Notes: generated from the sequence alone by a model not told the origin. A stretch of DNA of 64,000 nt from Pseudomonas taeanensis MS-3 (GCF_000498575.2 NZ_AWSQ01000001.1:1221914-1285913), one strand, 5' to 3'; shown: positions 20,563 to 29,067, counted from the stretch's first letter. Numbers and translations are program-made.

Positions 20563-21475
20563 GGTTGTTCCAGAATGGGAAGAAGTTGAACCATTGCTGC
20601 GGCGCTTGCAGGCAGTGATGGCCGAGGCGGTCGGCATAGCGTTGGGCCCAGCCGTGGATCACCTGCTCGCGTTCGCTGCGGCGCCATTCGATGCGTTCGG
20701 CGAAGGGTTCGAGGGTCAGTTGATAGCGTTGTGCCTGCTTCAGGCAAAACAGCAGGTTGATCGGGCATTGCAGCAATCCGGCCAGCAGCCAGGGGCCTTG
20801 CGGTAGATCGGCGGGCTGGCCGAGGAAATCCACCCGGGTCTTGCGCGCGCCGTGCAACGGCACGCGGTCACCGGCGATGGCCAGCCATTCGCCACGTTCC
20901 AGGCGCTGGCTCAGTTGCAGCATGATCGCCGGGTCCAGCTCGCTGACCTGGATCAGCCGCAGGTGGCTGGCGCCGGCCTGGCCGAGCAGGCGGTTGAACT
21001 GGGCGGCGTGTTTGGTGTGCACCAGGACATTCATCTGCACTTGCTCGCCGAGTTCGGCCAGGGCGCGGCACACCTCGAGGTTGCCCAGGTGCGCGCCGAC
21101 CAGCATCTGTCCGCGCGGGCCCTGCAGCTGTGCGCGCAGGTTGGCCGGGTCGTTAATCTCGATCTGCTCCAGGCGCAGGCGGCCGTTCCACACGTCGAGC
21201 TTGTCCAGCAGGGCGTCGGCGAAGGCCATGAACTGGCCGAACACCGAACGCAGGCTCGGGCGCAGAGCCTCGCGACCACTCCAGAGCGCCAGTCGCCGCT
21301 GATAGTCCCAGATGTTCTGGCGGGCGCGGCGACCGAACAGGAAGAAGTACAGCACGATCAGGTGCAGCAGCGGGCTGAGCAGGCGCCGGCCGAGGTGGCG
21401 CGTGGCCCAGGCGGTCACGCGCATCAGCAGGAAACTGCCGCGCTCCTGGTGCTCGGCCCAGTGTTGCTGGTTCAT
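20543..21475 (-). CDS. LpxL/HtrB-like acyltransferase of the aryl-polyene locus
   Basis: A 310-residue protein with an N-terminal membrane segment (LLHLIVLYFFLFG) and the lysophospholipid/lauroyl acyltransferase motif HLGNLE (HX4E). It likely transfers the polyenoyl or another acyl chain to the lipid or glycan carrier that anchors the pigment. In some APE clusters this domain is fused to the glycosyltransferase (ApeJ); here the two are separate genes overlapping by 4 nt (ATGA). Confidence 0.85.
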   Translation of the reverse strand: MNQQHWAEHQERGSFLLMRVTAWATRHLGRRLLSPLLHLIVLYFFLFGRRARQNIWDYQRRLALWSGREALRPSLRSVFGQFMAFADALLDKLDVWNGRLRLEQIEINDPANLRAQLQGPRGQMLVGAHLGNLEVCRALAELGEQVQMNVLVHTKHAAQFNRLLGQAGASHLRLIQVSELDPAIMLQLSQRLERGEWLAIAGDRVPLHGARKTRVDFLGQPADLPQGPWLLAGLLQCPINLLFCLKQAQRYQLTLEPFAERIEWRRSEREQVIHGWAQRYADRLGHHCLQAPQQWFNFFPFWNNHDDTPA

Positions 21476-22350
21476 CCGCGCCACCTGCGCCAGAGCAATT
21501 GCGGGGCGCGCCAGAGCATGCCGAAGAACAGTCGGGCGTGCATTTTCGAGATCAGCAGGTTGTCTTGCAGCAGGCGGAAATGCGAGACGCCGTCCGCTGG
21601 GTAATGCACGCGCACAGGCAACCAGCGCATCGGCTGATTGCGCCAGCTCAAGCGCACCAGGATGTCCGTGTCGAAGTCCATGCGCTTGCCGATCGTCACC
21701 GCGTCGAGCAAGGCCAGGGTCGGCGTCAGCGGGTAGATGCGAAAGCCGCACATGGAGTCGCGGATGTGCAGCGACAGGCTGTTGATCCACACCCAGACAT
21801 GGGTCAGGTAGCGGGCGTAGAGGCGGCTCTTGGGCACGCTGGCGTCGTAGCGTGGGTAGCCGCAGATCAGCGCCTGGGGGTGAGCCTGTGAGTCGGCGAG
21901 GAAGTCGCCAAGGTTGTCCAGATCGTGCTGGCCGTCGGCGTCGACCTGCAGCGCATGGCTGTAGCCCAGGCGCGCGGCTTCGCGCAGACCGGCCATCACC
22001 GCGCCACCCTTGCCCTGGTTGCTCGGCAGGCGCAGCAGGTGGCTGGCGGTCTGCGCGACCACCTGTTCGATCACCCGCGCACAGCCGGGATCGGAGCCAT
22101 CGTCGACCAGCACGCAGGGCCAGCCGCCGGCGCGCAGGGCGTGCACCACCTGGGCCAGGGCCTGTTCGTGGTTGTACACCGGGATCACCGCGCAGGGCTT
22201 ATGGAACCCCTGAAAAGCTACCTGCGTTGCCATCGCTGTGTTAAGAGCAGGCTCAGAATGCTCATTTAGTGCCGGTAAACTGCGCTTCTTCGCCTGTTCT
22301 TGTCTGGCGCTGACTGCCTCGCCAACGCTGTTAAGGGGCTCCTTACGCAT
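21472..22350 (-). CDS. GT2-family glycosyltransferase of the aryl-polyene locus
   Basis: A 292-residue protein with the GT-A fold start VIPVYNHEQALAQVV, VLVDDGS and the DXD region LQVDADGQHDLDNL. It resembles dolichyl-phosphate mannosyltransferase-like GT2 enzymes. It probably glycosylates the carrier or product lipid; donor and acceptor are unknown. The first 30-40 residues (RQEQAKKRSL...) are not part of the fold, so Met40 (MATQVAFQG) is a possible alternative start. The start overlaps the AMP-ligase stop by 8 nt. Confidence 0.87.
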   Translation of the reverse strand: MRKEPLNSVGEAVSARQEQAKKRSLPALNEHSEPALNTAMATQVAFQGFHKPCAVIPVYNHEQALAQVVHALRAGGWPCVLVDDGSDPGCARVIEQVVAQTASHLLRLPSNQGKGGAVMAGLREAARLGYSHALQVDADGQHDLDNLGDFLADSQAHPQALICGYPRYDASVPKSRLYARYLTHVWVWINSLSLHIRDSMCGFRIYPLTPTLALLDAVTIGKRMDFDTDILVRLSWRNQPMRWLPVRVHYPADGVSHFRLLQDNLLISKMHARLFFGMLWRAPQLLWRRWRG

Positions 22351-24025
22351 GGGCGGCCGCCAGCAGGATGCGCCCCGAGGAGCAGGCCGCCGCGCCGTTG
22401 CGGTAGGCGAAATACAGCTTGCCGCGGCTGGCGTCGAAGCGCAGCGACAGCTGTAGGCGATCGCCGGGGCGCACCAGCTGCTGGAATTTCAGCACCTCCA
22501 TGCCGCAGAAGCGTGGCGGCAGCTCGGCGATCAGTTGCCGCGCCAGCTGCTGCGCCCAGTCGATCTGCACTACGCCGGGCAGCACCGGGGTTTGCGGGAA
22601 GTGCCCGGTGAAGTGGGCCAGATCCAGCGGCACCTCCAGCTCGAGGTGCCACTGACCGTCCGCTTCTCGCTGACCGAGCAGCTGCGGTTGCTGGGTGCGC
22701 GGGGCATACAGCTGGGTCTCCAGCTCGGCCTGCGGCAGCTTGCCCTGAGCGTTCAGCGGCAGCTGACGGACCAGGCGCCAGCGGCGGGGCAGCGCCAGCG
22801 CGGCGCAGTGTTCGCCGAGGTGCTGGCGCAGTTGCCCGGTCAGGGTGCGGCGACCCTGATTGCGCAGGGCGTGCAGGCCGGCGTCGCTCAAGGCGACCAG
22901 CGCACCCAGGTAGGCGCGATGGGCCTGGATAACGCCGAGACGCGCGTCTTCGACCCAGGGATGACTGGCCAACGCCTGTTCGAGCATGGGCAGGGAAATG
23001 CGTTTTTCTTCCAGCTTGACGATGCGGTCGAGGCGCCCCAGCAGTTCGAAGCGCCCATCGGCCTCGAACCTGGCGCCATCGGCGGTCTGCTCGATCTGCC
23101 CGCTGGGCAGGTACGGCGACTCGATACGCAGCGCGCCTGCACTGTTCAGGCTGGCGCGCACACCGGCGAACGGCCGCCACAGCTCGCCGCCCTGGCGCCA
23201 GGCGATGCCACCGGTTTCCGAACTGCCGAAGATCTCGGTCGGCCACTGGCCGAGGTTGTCGCGCAACTGCCGCGCGGCGGGCAGAGGCAGGGCGCCACCG
23301 GAGGAAAATACCCGGCGCACGCGGCTCAGTGCCGGCCAGTCGAGGTTGTCACCCATGCGTTTGAGCAGCGCCGGGCTGGCTATCCAGGCAAAGTCGGGTT
23401 GTTCCAGGCTGACGCGCTGCAGGTCTTCCGGGAATGGCTGCGCGCGGCGGACAAACACCCGCCCGGCGCACAGCGGCCAGAGCACGCGGAACAGTAGGCC
23501 GTAGATATGCTGCGCGGCCACGCTGCCGACGATGCAGGCCTGGCCCAGCTCGGCGCCCCACAAGTGCTCCAGGGCGCGGACTTCATTACCCAGCTGGCGC
23601 AGGCTTTTGTCGATCAGCTTGGCCTCGCCACTGGAGCCCGAAGTGCACAGGGTCAGCGCGCAGTCATCCAGCGCCAGTATGGCGCCCGGTAGGGGCTCGT
23701 CCAGCAGGCTGGAGAGGTTGGCGTCGCCGGGGTGCTCGCTGAGCCAGAGGTCGACGTGCGGGTTCAGGCGCTGGCGGGTTTGCCCTTGCAGGTCGGCCGG
23801 CAGCAGCACTTTGGCCCCGGCGCGCCAGGCCCCGAGCAGGGCAATCGCCAGATCGGCGGTATCTTCCAGGTGCACGGCCAGGCGGCGTACACCGCGGGTC
23901 TGCAAGCCCGCGGCCAGGCGCAGGGCCTGCTCGCGCAGTTCGCCGTGTTGCAGGCTGGGCGCCAGGCTGACCGGTCGCGCCGGTTGTTCTGTGAGCAGTA
24001 GCTGCTCGAGATCCAGCCAGCTCAT
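22343..24025 (-). CDS. AMP-dependent ligase fused to a FabA/Z-like dehydratase domain (ApeH-ApeI fusion)
   Basis: A 560-residue two-domain protein. Residues 1-440 are an adenylating acyl ligase: P-loop TSGSSGEAK (128-136), [11 protein letters not shown] (266-276), the hinge region [13 protein letters not shown] and the A10 lysine in NAQGK (Lys429). Residues 455-560 are a hotdog domain with [15 protein letters not shown], candidate catalytic His475. The ligase would activate the aryl acid and load it on an ACP; the hotdog domain would dehydrate elongation intermediates. In E. coli-type clusters I recall these as separate apeH and apeI genes, so this is a fusion. It overlaps the membrane-protein gene by 4 nt. 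Confidence 0.9.
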   Translation of the reverse strand: MSWLDLEQLLLTEQPARPVSLAPSLQHGELREQALRLAAGLQTRGVRRLAVHLEDTADLAIALLGAWRAGAKVLLPADLQGQTRQRLNPHVDLWLSEHPGDANLSSLLDEPLPGAILALDDCALTLCTSGSSGEAKLIDKSLRQLGNEVRALEHLWGAELGQACIVGSVAAQHIYGLLFRVLWPLCAGRVFVRRAQPFPEDLQRVSLEQPDFAWIASPALLKRMGDNLDWPALSRVRRVFSSGGALPLPAARQLRDNLGQWPTEIFGSSETGGIAWRQGGELWRPFAGVRASLNSAGALRIESPYLPSGQIEQTADGARFEADGRFELLGRLDRIVKLEEKRISLPMLEQALASHPWVEDARLGVIQAHRAYLGALVALSDAGLHALRNQGRRTLTGQLRQHLGEHCAALALPRRWRLVRQLPLNAQGKLPQAELETQLYAPRTQQPQLLGQREADGQWHLELEVPLDLAHFTGHFPQTPVLPGVVQIDWAQQLARQLIAELPPRFCGMEVLKFQQLVRPGDRLQLSLRFDASRGKLYFAYRNGAAACSSGRILLAAAHA

Positions 24026-24567
24026 GCCAGGCCCCGCACGCGTTGGCGCACCAGCCATTCGCCGGCGAACAGCAGGCCCATCAGGCCGTAGGAAATCAGC
24101 CCGGTGTACAGCGCCCACCAGCTCAGCGGTGCCCACAGGGTCAAGGCGCTGGCGATGCTGGCATTAGCGAGGAAGAAGGCGATCCAGAGTTTGGTCACCT
24201 GGCGCGTATAGCGCACTCCAGCTTCGGGCAAGTTCGGTTCGCGCAGGCGCGCCAGGCGCTCGATCAGCGGCGGACCGAACTTCAGGCTGAGCCCGAACAG
24301 GCCCAGGCAGAACAGGCTCATCAGCACCGGATACCAGCGCAGCAAGTCGGGATCATCCGCCAGCCCGAGCAGCAGGCAGAAGGCCAGCGCGGCAGCCGCC
24401 ATCCAGCGGCTGCCGGGACGCTGCGCCTGTATCAGCAGGCGTGCCAGCCACAGAGCACCGAGCAGCAGGGCGAAGACCCGCGGCGATAGCTGCTGCTGGC
24501 CGAAATACACCGCAAAGGGGTAACTCAGCCCAGCGAGCAGCAGGATCAGGCCGATCAACCGACTCAT
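24022..24567 (-). CDS. COG4648-type integral membrane protein of the aryl-polyene locus (ApeG-like)
   Basis: A 181-residue protein with about five or six hydrophobic segments (LIGLILLLAGLSYPFAVYFG, VFALLLGALWLARLL, AAALAFCLLLGL, LMSLFCLGLFGLSL, SWWALYTGLISYGLMGLLFAG). It matches the small membrane protein found between the ACPs and the ligase in APE clusters. Its role is unknown; membrane anchoring of the synthase is one possibility. It starts 10 nt after the ACP stop. Confidence 0.82.
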   Translation of the reverse strand: MSRLIGLILLLAGLSYPFAVYFGQQQLSPRVFALLLGALWLARLLIQAQRPGSRWMAAAALAFCLLLGLADDPDLLRWYPVLMSLFCLGLFGLSLKFGPPLIERLARLREPNLPEAGVRYTRQVTKLWIAFFLANASIASALTLWAPLSWWALYTGLISYGLMGLLFAGEWLVRQRVRGLA

Positions 24568-24577
24568 GGACGGGTCA

Positions 24578-24835
24578 TCAGGCTGCGGGTGCATTGACCA
24601 GGCGATACACCGCCTCGACCACATCGCCGACGCTGCGCACGGCCTTGAACTCCTCGGCGGCAATCTTCTTGCCGGTCTGGCGCTTGATGTGGTCGATCAG
24701 GTCGACGGCGTCGATGCTGTCGATCTCCAGGTCTTCATAGAGGTTGGCTTCGAGGCTGATCTGGGCGGCGTCCAGCTCGAACAGTTCGACCAGGGCGTCG
24801 CGCAGGGTGGCGAAAATCTCATCACGGGTTTGCAT
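24578..24835 (-). CDS. Acyl carrier protein 2 of the aryl-polyene locus (ApeF-like)
   Basis: An 85-residue acidic four-helix ACP. The phosphopantetheine site is Ser40 in EIDSIDAVDL. It is distinct from the other ACP of the locus in length and attachment-site context, which suggests different tasks such as starter and extender carriage. It lies 12 nt after the first ACP. Confidence 0.93.
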   Translation of the reverse strand: MQTRDEIFATLRDALVELFELDAAQISLEANLYEDLEIDSIDAVDLIDHIKRQTGKKIAAEEFKAVRSVGDVVEAVYRLVNAPAA

Positions 24836-24847
24836 CTGCGAGCCTCC

Positions 24848-25108
24848 TCAGGCGTGCTGCTGCGACGAAACGAAGGCCGCCAGGCTGGTGACGTTGGCGA
24901 AGTGCTTGCGAGTGTCTTTGGCGTCGGCGTCGATCTTGATGCCGAAGCGCTTCTGGATGGCCAGGCCGAGCTCCAGGGCATCCACCGAGTCCAGGCCCAG
25001 GCCCTCGCCGAACAGGCTGAGGTCGGCGGCGATGTCTTCGGCGGCCATGTCTTCGAGGCCGAGGGCGTCGATGATCAGGTTTTTTATCTCAAGTTGCAGA
25101 TTGCTCAT
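24848..25108 (-). CDS. Acyl carrier protein 1 of the aryl-polyene locus (ApeE-like)
   Basis: An 86-residue ACP with the attachment Ser41 in GLDSVDALELG. It overlaps the PlsC-like acyltransferase by 20 nt. In studied APE systems the ApeE-type ACP carries the growing chain; that role is inferred here from gene order. Confidence 0.93.
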   Translation of the reverse strand: MSNLQLEIKNLIIDALGLEDMAAEDIAADLSLFGEGLGLDSVDALELGLAIQKRFGIKIDADAKDTRKHFANVTSLAAFVSSQQHA

Positions 25109-25898
25109 CTTTTGCGAGCTCCTTCATAAAGTGTTGATGCAGGTAATCATTGAGTTTGCGTGAGGCAATCGGTGCTGGCCCCTGGGCCCTGAATTGCCCG
25201 GGGTCGATGTCCTCGCCCACACGCAGGCGAACATGGAAGCGCCGACGGGGGATGCTGTACCAGGGCTCGGCCTTGGTCAGGGTGGTGGGGCTGACGCTGA
25301 TCACCACCGGGGTGACGATGCGCGCGCCGCGCACCGCGATGGCCGCGGCGCCGCGATGGAATTCGGGGCTCTGCCCCGGCGTGGTGCGCGTGCCTTCGGG
25401 GAATACGATCAGGGTCTGGCCATCGCGCAGGGCCGTGGCGGCCTCATCGAGCATGTCCAGGCTGCCGCTGTTGCTGATGTACTCGGCCGAGCGGATCGGC
25501 CCGCGCATGCAGGGGTTGTCCCACAGGCTCTGCTTGACCACGCAGTTGGCATCGCGGATGAAGGCGATCAGCACCACCACATCGACCAGCGAGGGGTGGT
25601 TGGCGATGACCATCTGTCCAGGACGGCCGAGGCGCTCGACACCCTCAACTTCATAGGTCAGCACGCCGCTGTGGAACATGAACTGGACGAAGGCGCGGAA
25701 CGCTCCGCTCACCGTGGCCCGGGCCCGCGTGCGGCGCGCTTCGCGGTTACCGGGCAGCAGCGCGAGCAGGGGGAAAATCAGTACGCGCAGGAGCACGCCA
25801 CCGATGCCGAACAGGGCAAAGCTGAGGGCGGTGGCGATCAGGCGCCAGGCGTAGGGCGCGCTATGGCGGCTCAGGCCTTGTTGAGTGACCAGGTCCAT
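25089..25898 (-). CDS. PlsC-like 1-acyl-glycerol-3-phosphate acyltransferase family protein (ApeD-like)
   Basis: A 269-residue membrane-associated acyltransferase. It has an N-terminal hydrophobic stretch (LIATALSFALFGIGGVLLRVLIFPLLALL), the HX4D motif NHPSLVD and the FPEGTRT motif, the two hallmarks of PlsC/LPLAT enzymes. It is the second acyltransferase of the locus, distinct from the LpxL-like one. The ATG at 25898 (MDLVTQQGL) overlaps the upstream gene by 28 nt; an earlier in-frame start exists at 25976. Confidence 0.87.
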   Translation of the reverse strand: MDLVTQQGLSRHSAPYAWRLIATALSFALFGIGGVLLRVLIFPLLALLPGNREARRTRARATVSGAFRAFVQFMFHSGVLTYEVEGVERLGRPGQMVIANHPSLVDVVVLIAFIRDANCVVKQSLWDNPCMRGPIRSAEYISNSGSLDMLDEAATALRDGQTLIVFPEGTRTTPGQSPEFHRGAAAIAVRGARIVTPVVISVSPTTLTKAEPWYSIPRRRFHVRLRVGEDIDPGQFRAQGPAPIASRKLNDYLHQHFMKELAKDEQSAT

Positions 25899-26584
25899 TG
25901 GCGATTTTTCCAGTGATGTTCGAGGCAACGCTGTTCGCCGCACAGGGCGCGTAGCAGGTTGAGGGGGTGTGGCCATTGCTCCCTGGGGCCCTGGCCCGGG
26001 CGCAGTTGCAGCTGCCAGTCGTCACCTGGCTTGAGCAGCAGGGCCAGGGCATAGGGGAATGGCACGTCGTCGATATAGGGGGCGTACAGCGCCGGCGCGG
26101 CTTCCTCGGCGATCACCAGCAGCACGGCCGGGGCGCCTTCACCGAGTAAGGTGCTGGCCTCCAGCATGGCCTGTTCGAGGCCGTCGCCTTCGGCGGCGAG
26201 GGCAGTCATTTCGCTGCTGTCGCCGCGCAGGATCGACCACTGGCCGATGATCGCGTTATGTACCGAGAGGCTGAACTGGGTGGGCGACAGCGGTTCGTCG
26301 TGCGCCAGATCGGTGAGCAGGGCCAGGGTTCTCGGCGTTTCGCCATGCCGCGAGGCAAACACCAGGGGCAGCGCTGGCTGGGTTTCGGCGATGGGCCAGG
26401 CGACGTGAAACAGCATGCGTGCCAGGCGGCTGAGGCGGCGGCGCTGCAGGGCCGGCAGAAAGCCGACATCCGGCTGCTGCTGCGCGTCTGGCAGGCGCAT
26501 GGGGGCTCGACACCAGGCGCGCCAGTCGTCTGTGCTATCCAGGCCGGGGGCCCAGGCACGCCATTGATCGATTTTGAAATGCAT
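25871..26584 (-). CDS. Beta-ketoacyl-synthase-like chain-length factor (ApeC-like)
   Basis: A 237-residue protein, short for a ketosynthase. It begins MHFKIDQWRAWAPGL and has the segment FSLSVHNAIIGQWSI typical of the 'beta-ketoacyl synthase-like N-terminal' family. There is no Cys in an ACTS-type nucleophile elbow, so it should be non-condensing; in characterised APE synthases such a protein pairs with the ApeO ketosynthase and sets chain length. It is the first gene of the locus. An in-frame start 33 nt upstream (26617) cannot be excluded. Confidence 0.85.
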   Translation of the reverse strand: MHFKIDQWRAWAPGLDSTDDWRAWCRAPMRLPDAQQQPDVGFLPALQRRRLSRLARMLFHVAWPIAETQPALPLVFASRHGETPRTLALLTDLAHDEPLSPTQFSLSVHNAIIGQWSILRGDSSEMTALAAEGDGLEQAMLEASTLLGEGAPAVLLVIAEEAAPALYAPYIDDVPFPYALALLLKPGDDWQLQLRPGQGPREQWPHPLNLLRALCGEQRCLEHHWKNRQWTWSLNKA

Positions 26585-26681
26585 CACGCGAGGAAGTTTC
26601 CCGGCCCCTTCGGGCATCCTTGTCTATTGTGGTGTCCTGCTCAACCAGAGCTGGTCGAGGTGCTGCGGCGAAGTGCGAGGC

Positions 26682-26717
26682 ATTATCTAGCTGGCACGCA
26701 CTCTGCGCAAACTTTGC
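26682..26717 (-). promoter_or_regulatory. Candidate main promoter and operator of the aryl-polyene locus
   Basis: On the minus strand TTGCGC (26705-26710) and GATAAT (26682-26687) are 17 bp apart. Transcription would start near 26675, about 90 nt before the first gene. A perfect 11-bp palindrome GCAAACTTTGC (26707-26717) overlaps the -35 element, as expected for a repressor site. Sequence match only. Confidence 0.45.
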
Positions 26718-26820
26718 AGGGGGCTTCTGATGGATGGGCGGTTGATTTGCGCCGCAGCCTCGCCCTTGTCATGCGCTTTGCATAGAATCCAAGGCCATTC
26801 AGGGAGAGGGAGGATATGAG

Positions 26821-27591
26821 ATGCGGCGCGTGGTGTTCAATCAGAAGGGTGGCGTAGGTAAATCCAGCATTGCCTGCAATCTGGCGGCGGTGAGCGCGGC
26901 GCAGGGCTATCGCACCTTGGTGGTGGACCTGGATGCTCAGGCCAACTCCACGCATTACCTCACGGGGCTGTCTGGCGATGATATTCCCATGGGTATCGCC
27001 GACTTCTTCAAACAGACCCTGTCCAGTGGACCCTTTGCCAAGAAGGCTACGGTCGACATTTACGAGACGCCGTTCGACAACCTGCACGTGGTCACGGCCA
27101 CTGCCGAGCTGGCCGACTTGCAGCCCAAGCTCGAGGCGAAACACAAGATCAACAAGTTGCGCAAACTCCTCGACAGCTTGAGTGAGGACTACGAACGCAT
27201 CTATCTGGATACCCCGCCAGCGCTGAACTTCTATGCGGTTTCGGCGCTGATTGCCGCCGATCGTGTGCTGATTCCCTTCGATTGCGACAGTTTTTCGCGC
27301 AATGCGCTATATGGCCTGCTGCGCGAGATCGAGGAGCTCAAGGAGGATCACAACGAAGGCCTGCAAGTCGAAGGCATAGTGGTCAACCAGTTTCAGCCGC
27401 GCGCCTCGCTGCCGCAGCAGTTGCTCGATGAGTTGATCGCCGAGGGCATGCCGGTATTACCGGTGAACTTGATGAGCTCGGTGAAGATGCGCGAATCGCA
27501 TCAGGCGTGCATGCCGTTGATCCATCTGGATGCGCGGCACAAGCTGAGCCAGCAGTTCGTCGAACTGCACGACCTGCTGAACGGCGGTTGA
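26821..27591 (+). CDS. Orphan ParA/MinD-family ATPase
   Basis: A 256-residue deviant-Walker P-loop ATPase. Residues 9-16 are KGGVGKSS, with VVDLDAQAN and YLDTPPALNF as the further nucleotide-binding motifs. No parB or other partition partner is adjacent, so this is a chromosomal orphan, perhaps positioning a protein cargo. The GAGAGGGAGG stretch just upstream supports the ATG at 26821. It is divergent from the pigment locus and convergent with the universal stress gene. In P. aeruginosa the homologue is, from memory, PA5028. Confidence 0.9.
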   Translation: MRRVVFNQKGGVGKSSIACNLAAVSAAQGYRTLVVDLDAQANSTHYLTGLSGDDIPMGIADFFKQTLSSGPFAKKATVDIYETPFDNLHVVTATAELADLQPKLEAKHKINKLRKLLDSLSEDYERIYLDTPPALNFYAVSALIAADRVLIPFDCDSFSRNALYGLLREIEELKEDHNEGLQVEGIVVNQFQPRASLPQQLLDELIAEGMPVLPVNLMSSVKMRESHQACMPLIHLDARHKLSQQFVELHDLLNGG

Positions 27592-27646
27592 GTGAGTCGG
27601 CGATTCCGCTGGGCGGGCTAGCCGAGGCATAACCCGCCAACAGACC

Positions 27647-28444
27647 CTAGCGCACGACGAAAATGTCGCAGGGCGCCTTGTGCAGGAAGTGCTGCGCCAG
27701 GCTGCCGAGCAAGGCCTGGGACAGTGCACTGCGGCCGTGGCTGCCGAGTACCAGCAGCTCACTGTTCCGGCTTTTCAGCTGTTTCTGCAAGCAGCGCAAA
27801 ATGCCACCCTGGAGTACCGAATGGGTCAGAGTCGGGCCAGGAACGGGGAAGTTCTGCGCTTCGTCCTCGAGTAATTGGTCGATCAATGCCTGTTGAATAT
27901 GTAATTGCATGTCGACTTGTTGGGGCGTGCCTTTGTCCGCCTCGAATACGTGCAAGGCGTGCAGCTCTGCGGTTGCCGGTAGCAGGCGATAGGCTTGGCC
28001 GAGGGCGCTGCAGGCGCACAGGGAGAAATCGATAGCGGCCAGGGCGTGCCGATAGGGCTGAAAGTCGTTGCGCGCCACCAGCAGCAGGGGCACAGGGCAG
28101 CTGCGCGCGATGCGGTCCAGGCTGGTGCCGGAAAAGAAGTCATGCCGTTGGTGGTGGGCGCCCAGGACCAGCAGGTCGCAACCGAGTTGCTGCACCTGTT
28201 GCAACACCACCTCGGACGGCTTGCCGCTGTGAAAGCGCAGCTCGCTGCCGGGCGGAGCGTATTGGCTCATTTTGCCGTCGAGGGCTTGCTGGGCCTGTTC
28301 ATGTTGCTGGCGGCTCTGACTGGGGTCGAGCACATGCAGCAGGGTCAATTTGGCGCGGTGCTGACGGGCCAACTGGGCGGCGCGGCAGAGGGCCTGGTCG
28401 GCGGTGTCGCGTAGATCGTGGGCGATGAGAATGTGGCTGAGCAT
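27647..28444 (-). CDS. Tandem universal stress protein (UspA family)
   Basis: A 265-residue protein of two Usp domains (about 1-130 and 140-265). The C-terminal domain keeps the ATP-binding pattern VLGSHGRSALSQALLGS; the N-terminal copy (VLGAHHQRHDFFSGTSLDRI) is degenerate. Such proteins help survival under stress or low oxygen; the exact role is not clear. The ATG at 28444 (MLSHILIAHDL) is chosen over a longer frame to 28477 because the Usp fold begins there. Confidence 0.92.
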   Translation of the reverse strand: MLSHILIAHDLRDTADQALCRAAQLARQHRAKLTLLHVLDPSQSRQQHEQAQQALDGKMSQYAPPGSELRFHSGKPSEVVLQQVQQLGCDLLVLGAHHQRHDFFSGTSLDRIARSCPVPLLLVARNDFQPYRHALAAIDFSLCACSALGQAYRLLPATAELHALHVFEADKGTPQQVDMQLHIQQALIDQLLEDEAQNFPVPGPTLTHSVLQGGILRCLQKQLKSRNSELLVLGSHGRSALSQALLGSLAQHFLHKAPCDIFVVR

Positions 28445-28531
28445 GGGCCGCTCTCCTGCCGGGGGGCATGTCGGCATTGAATTGTGCCTTATGCATTTAG
28501 CGGGTCTTTTGACCTATGGCAAGGTCAGGCG

Positions 28532-28975
28532 TCAGTGCGTACGTAATTGATACAGGCCGCGGCTTTCTGCCACCACTTCGCCGCTGGTGTCGGTCAGTTG
28601 CAACTCCAGCCAGTATTCCGCTTTGCCCAAGCGCAACGCCTCGGCTTGCAGGCGTTCGATCTCATCCGCGGCGAGCCGCGCCTCGACCTGAATATCGCTG
28701 GTGGCCGGTCGGCGGAAACGCAGGTTCATTTCCTTGACGATGGGGTAGAAGCGAGTGCTGTCGAAGCTGGTGATGAACAGCGCACCGCCAGGAATTTCCG
28801 CCAGGGTGAACAGGGCGCCCGCGTACATGCTGCCGATATGGTTCTGGTTGTCGCTCAGCGGCATGCGCAGGCGCACGAAGCCGGGCTCCAGGACCTCAGC
28901 CTTGAGCCCGCTGCGCTTGACGAAGGCGATGGCTTGTTCAGTGAACTGGCGAGCAATTTCCACAGGCATGGGCAT
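28532..28975 (-). CDS. Hotdog-fold protein, DUF4442/PaaI-like thioesterase
   Basis: A 147-residue hotdog protein. The N-terminal helix is followed by VRLRMPLSDNQNHIGSMYAGALFTLAE, the thioesterase-like active-site region with Asn/His-Gly motifs. The substrate is unknown. It lies between the Usp gene and trxC on the same strand, with separate gaps, so it may be transcribed on its own. The two start codons MPMP are 6 nt apart. Confidence 0.82.
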   Translation of the reverse strand: MPMPVEIARQFTEQAIAFVKRSGLKAEVLEPGFVRLRMPLSDNQNHIGSMYAGALFTLAEIPGGALFITSFDSTRFYPIVKEMNLRFRRPATSDIQVEARLAADEIERLQAEALRLGKAEYWLELQLTDTSGEVVAESRGLYQLRTH

Positions 28976-29067
28976 GGCGTTCGACCTCCTCGGCTGATGT
29001 CCCTCAGCCTAATACCTTGGATCGACGCGGCAATGACCGCGTCGTTCCGGTGGATTGACCGATTCGC

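Noticed and set aside
26766..26788. Promoter TTGTCA...TAGAAT for the parA-like gene
   Set aside because: The two boxes are only 11 bp apart, too close for sigma70.
27612..27638. Possible terminator GGCGGG...CCCGCC after the parA-like gene
   Set aside because: Only six pairs with a 15-nt loop and no T tract.
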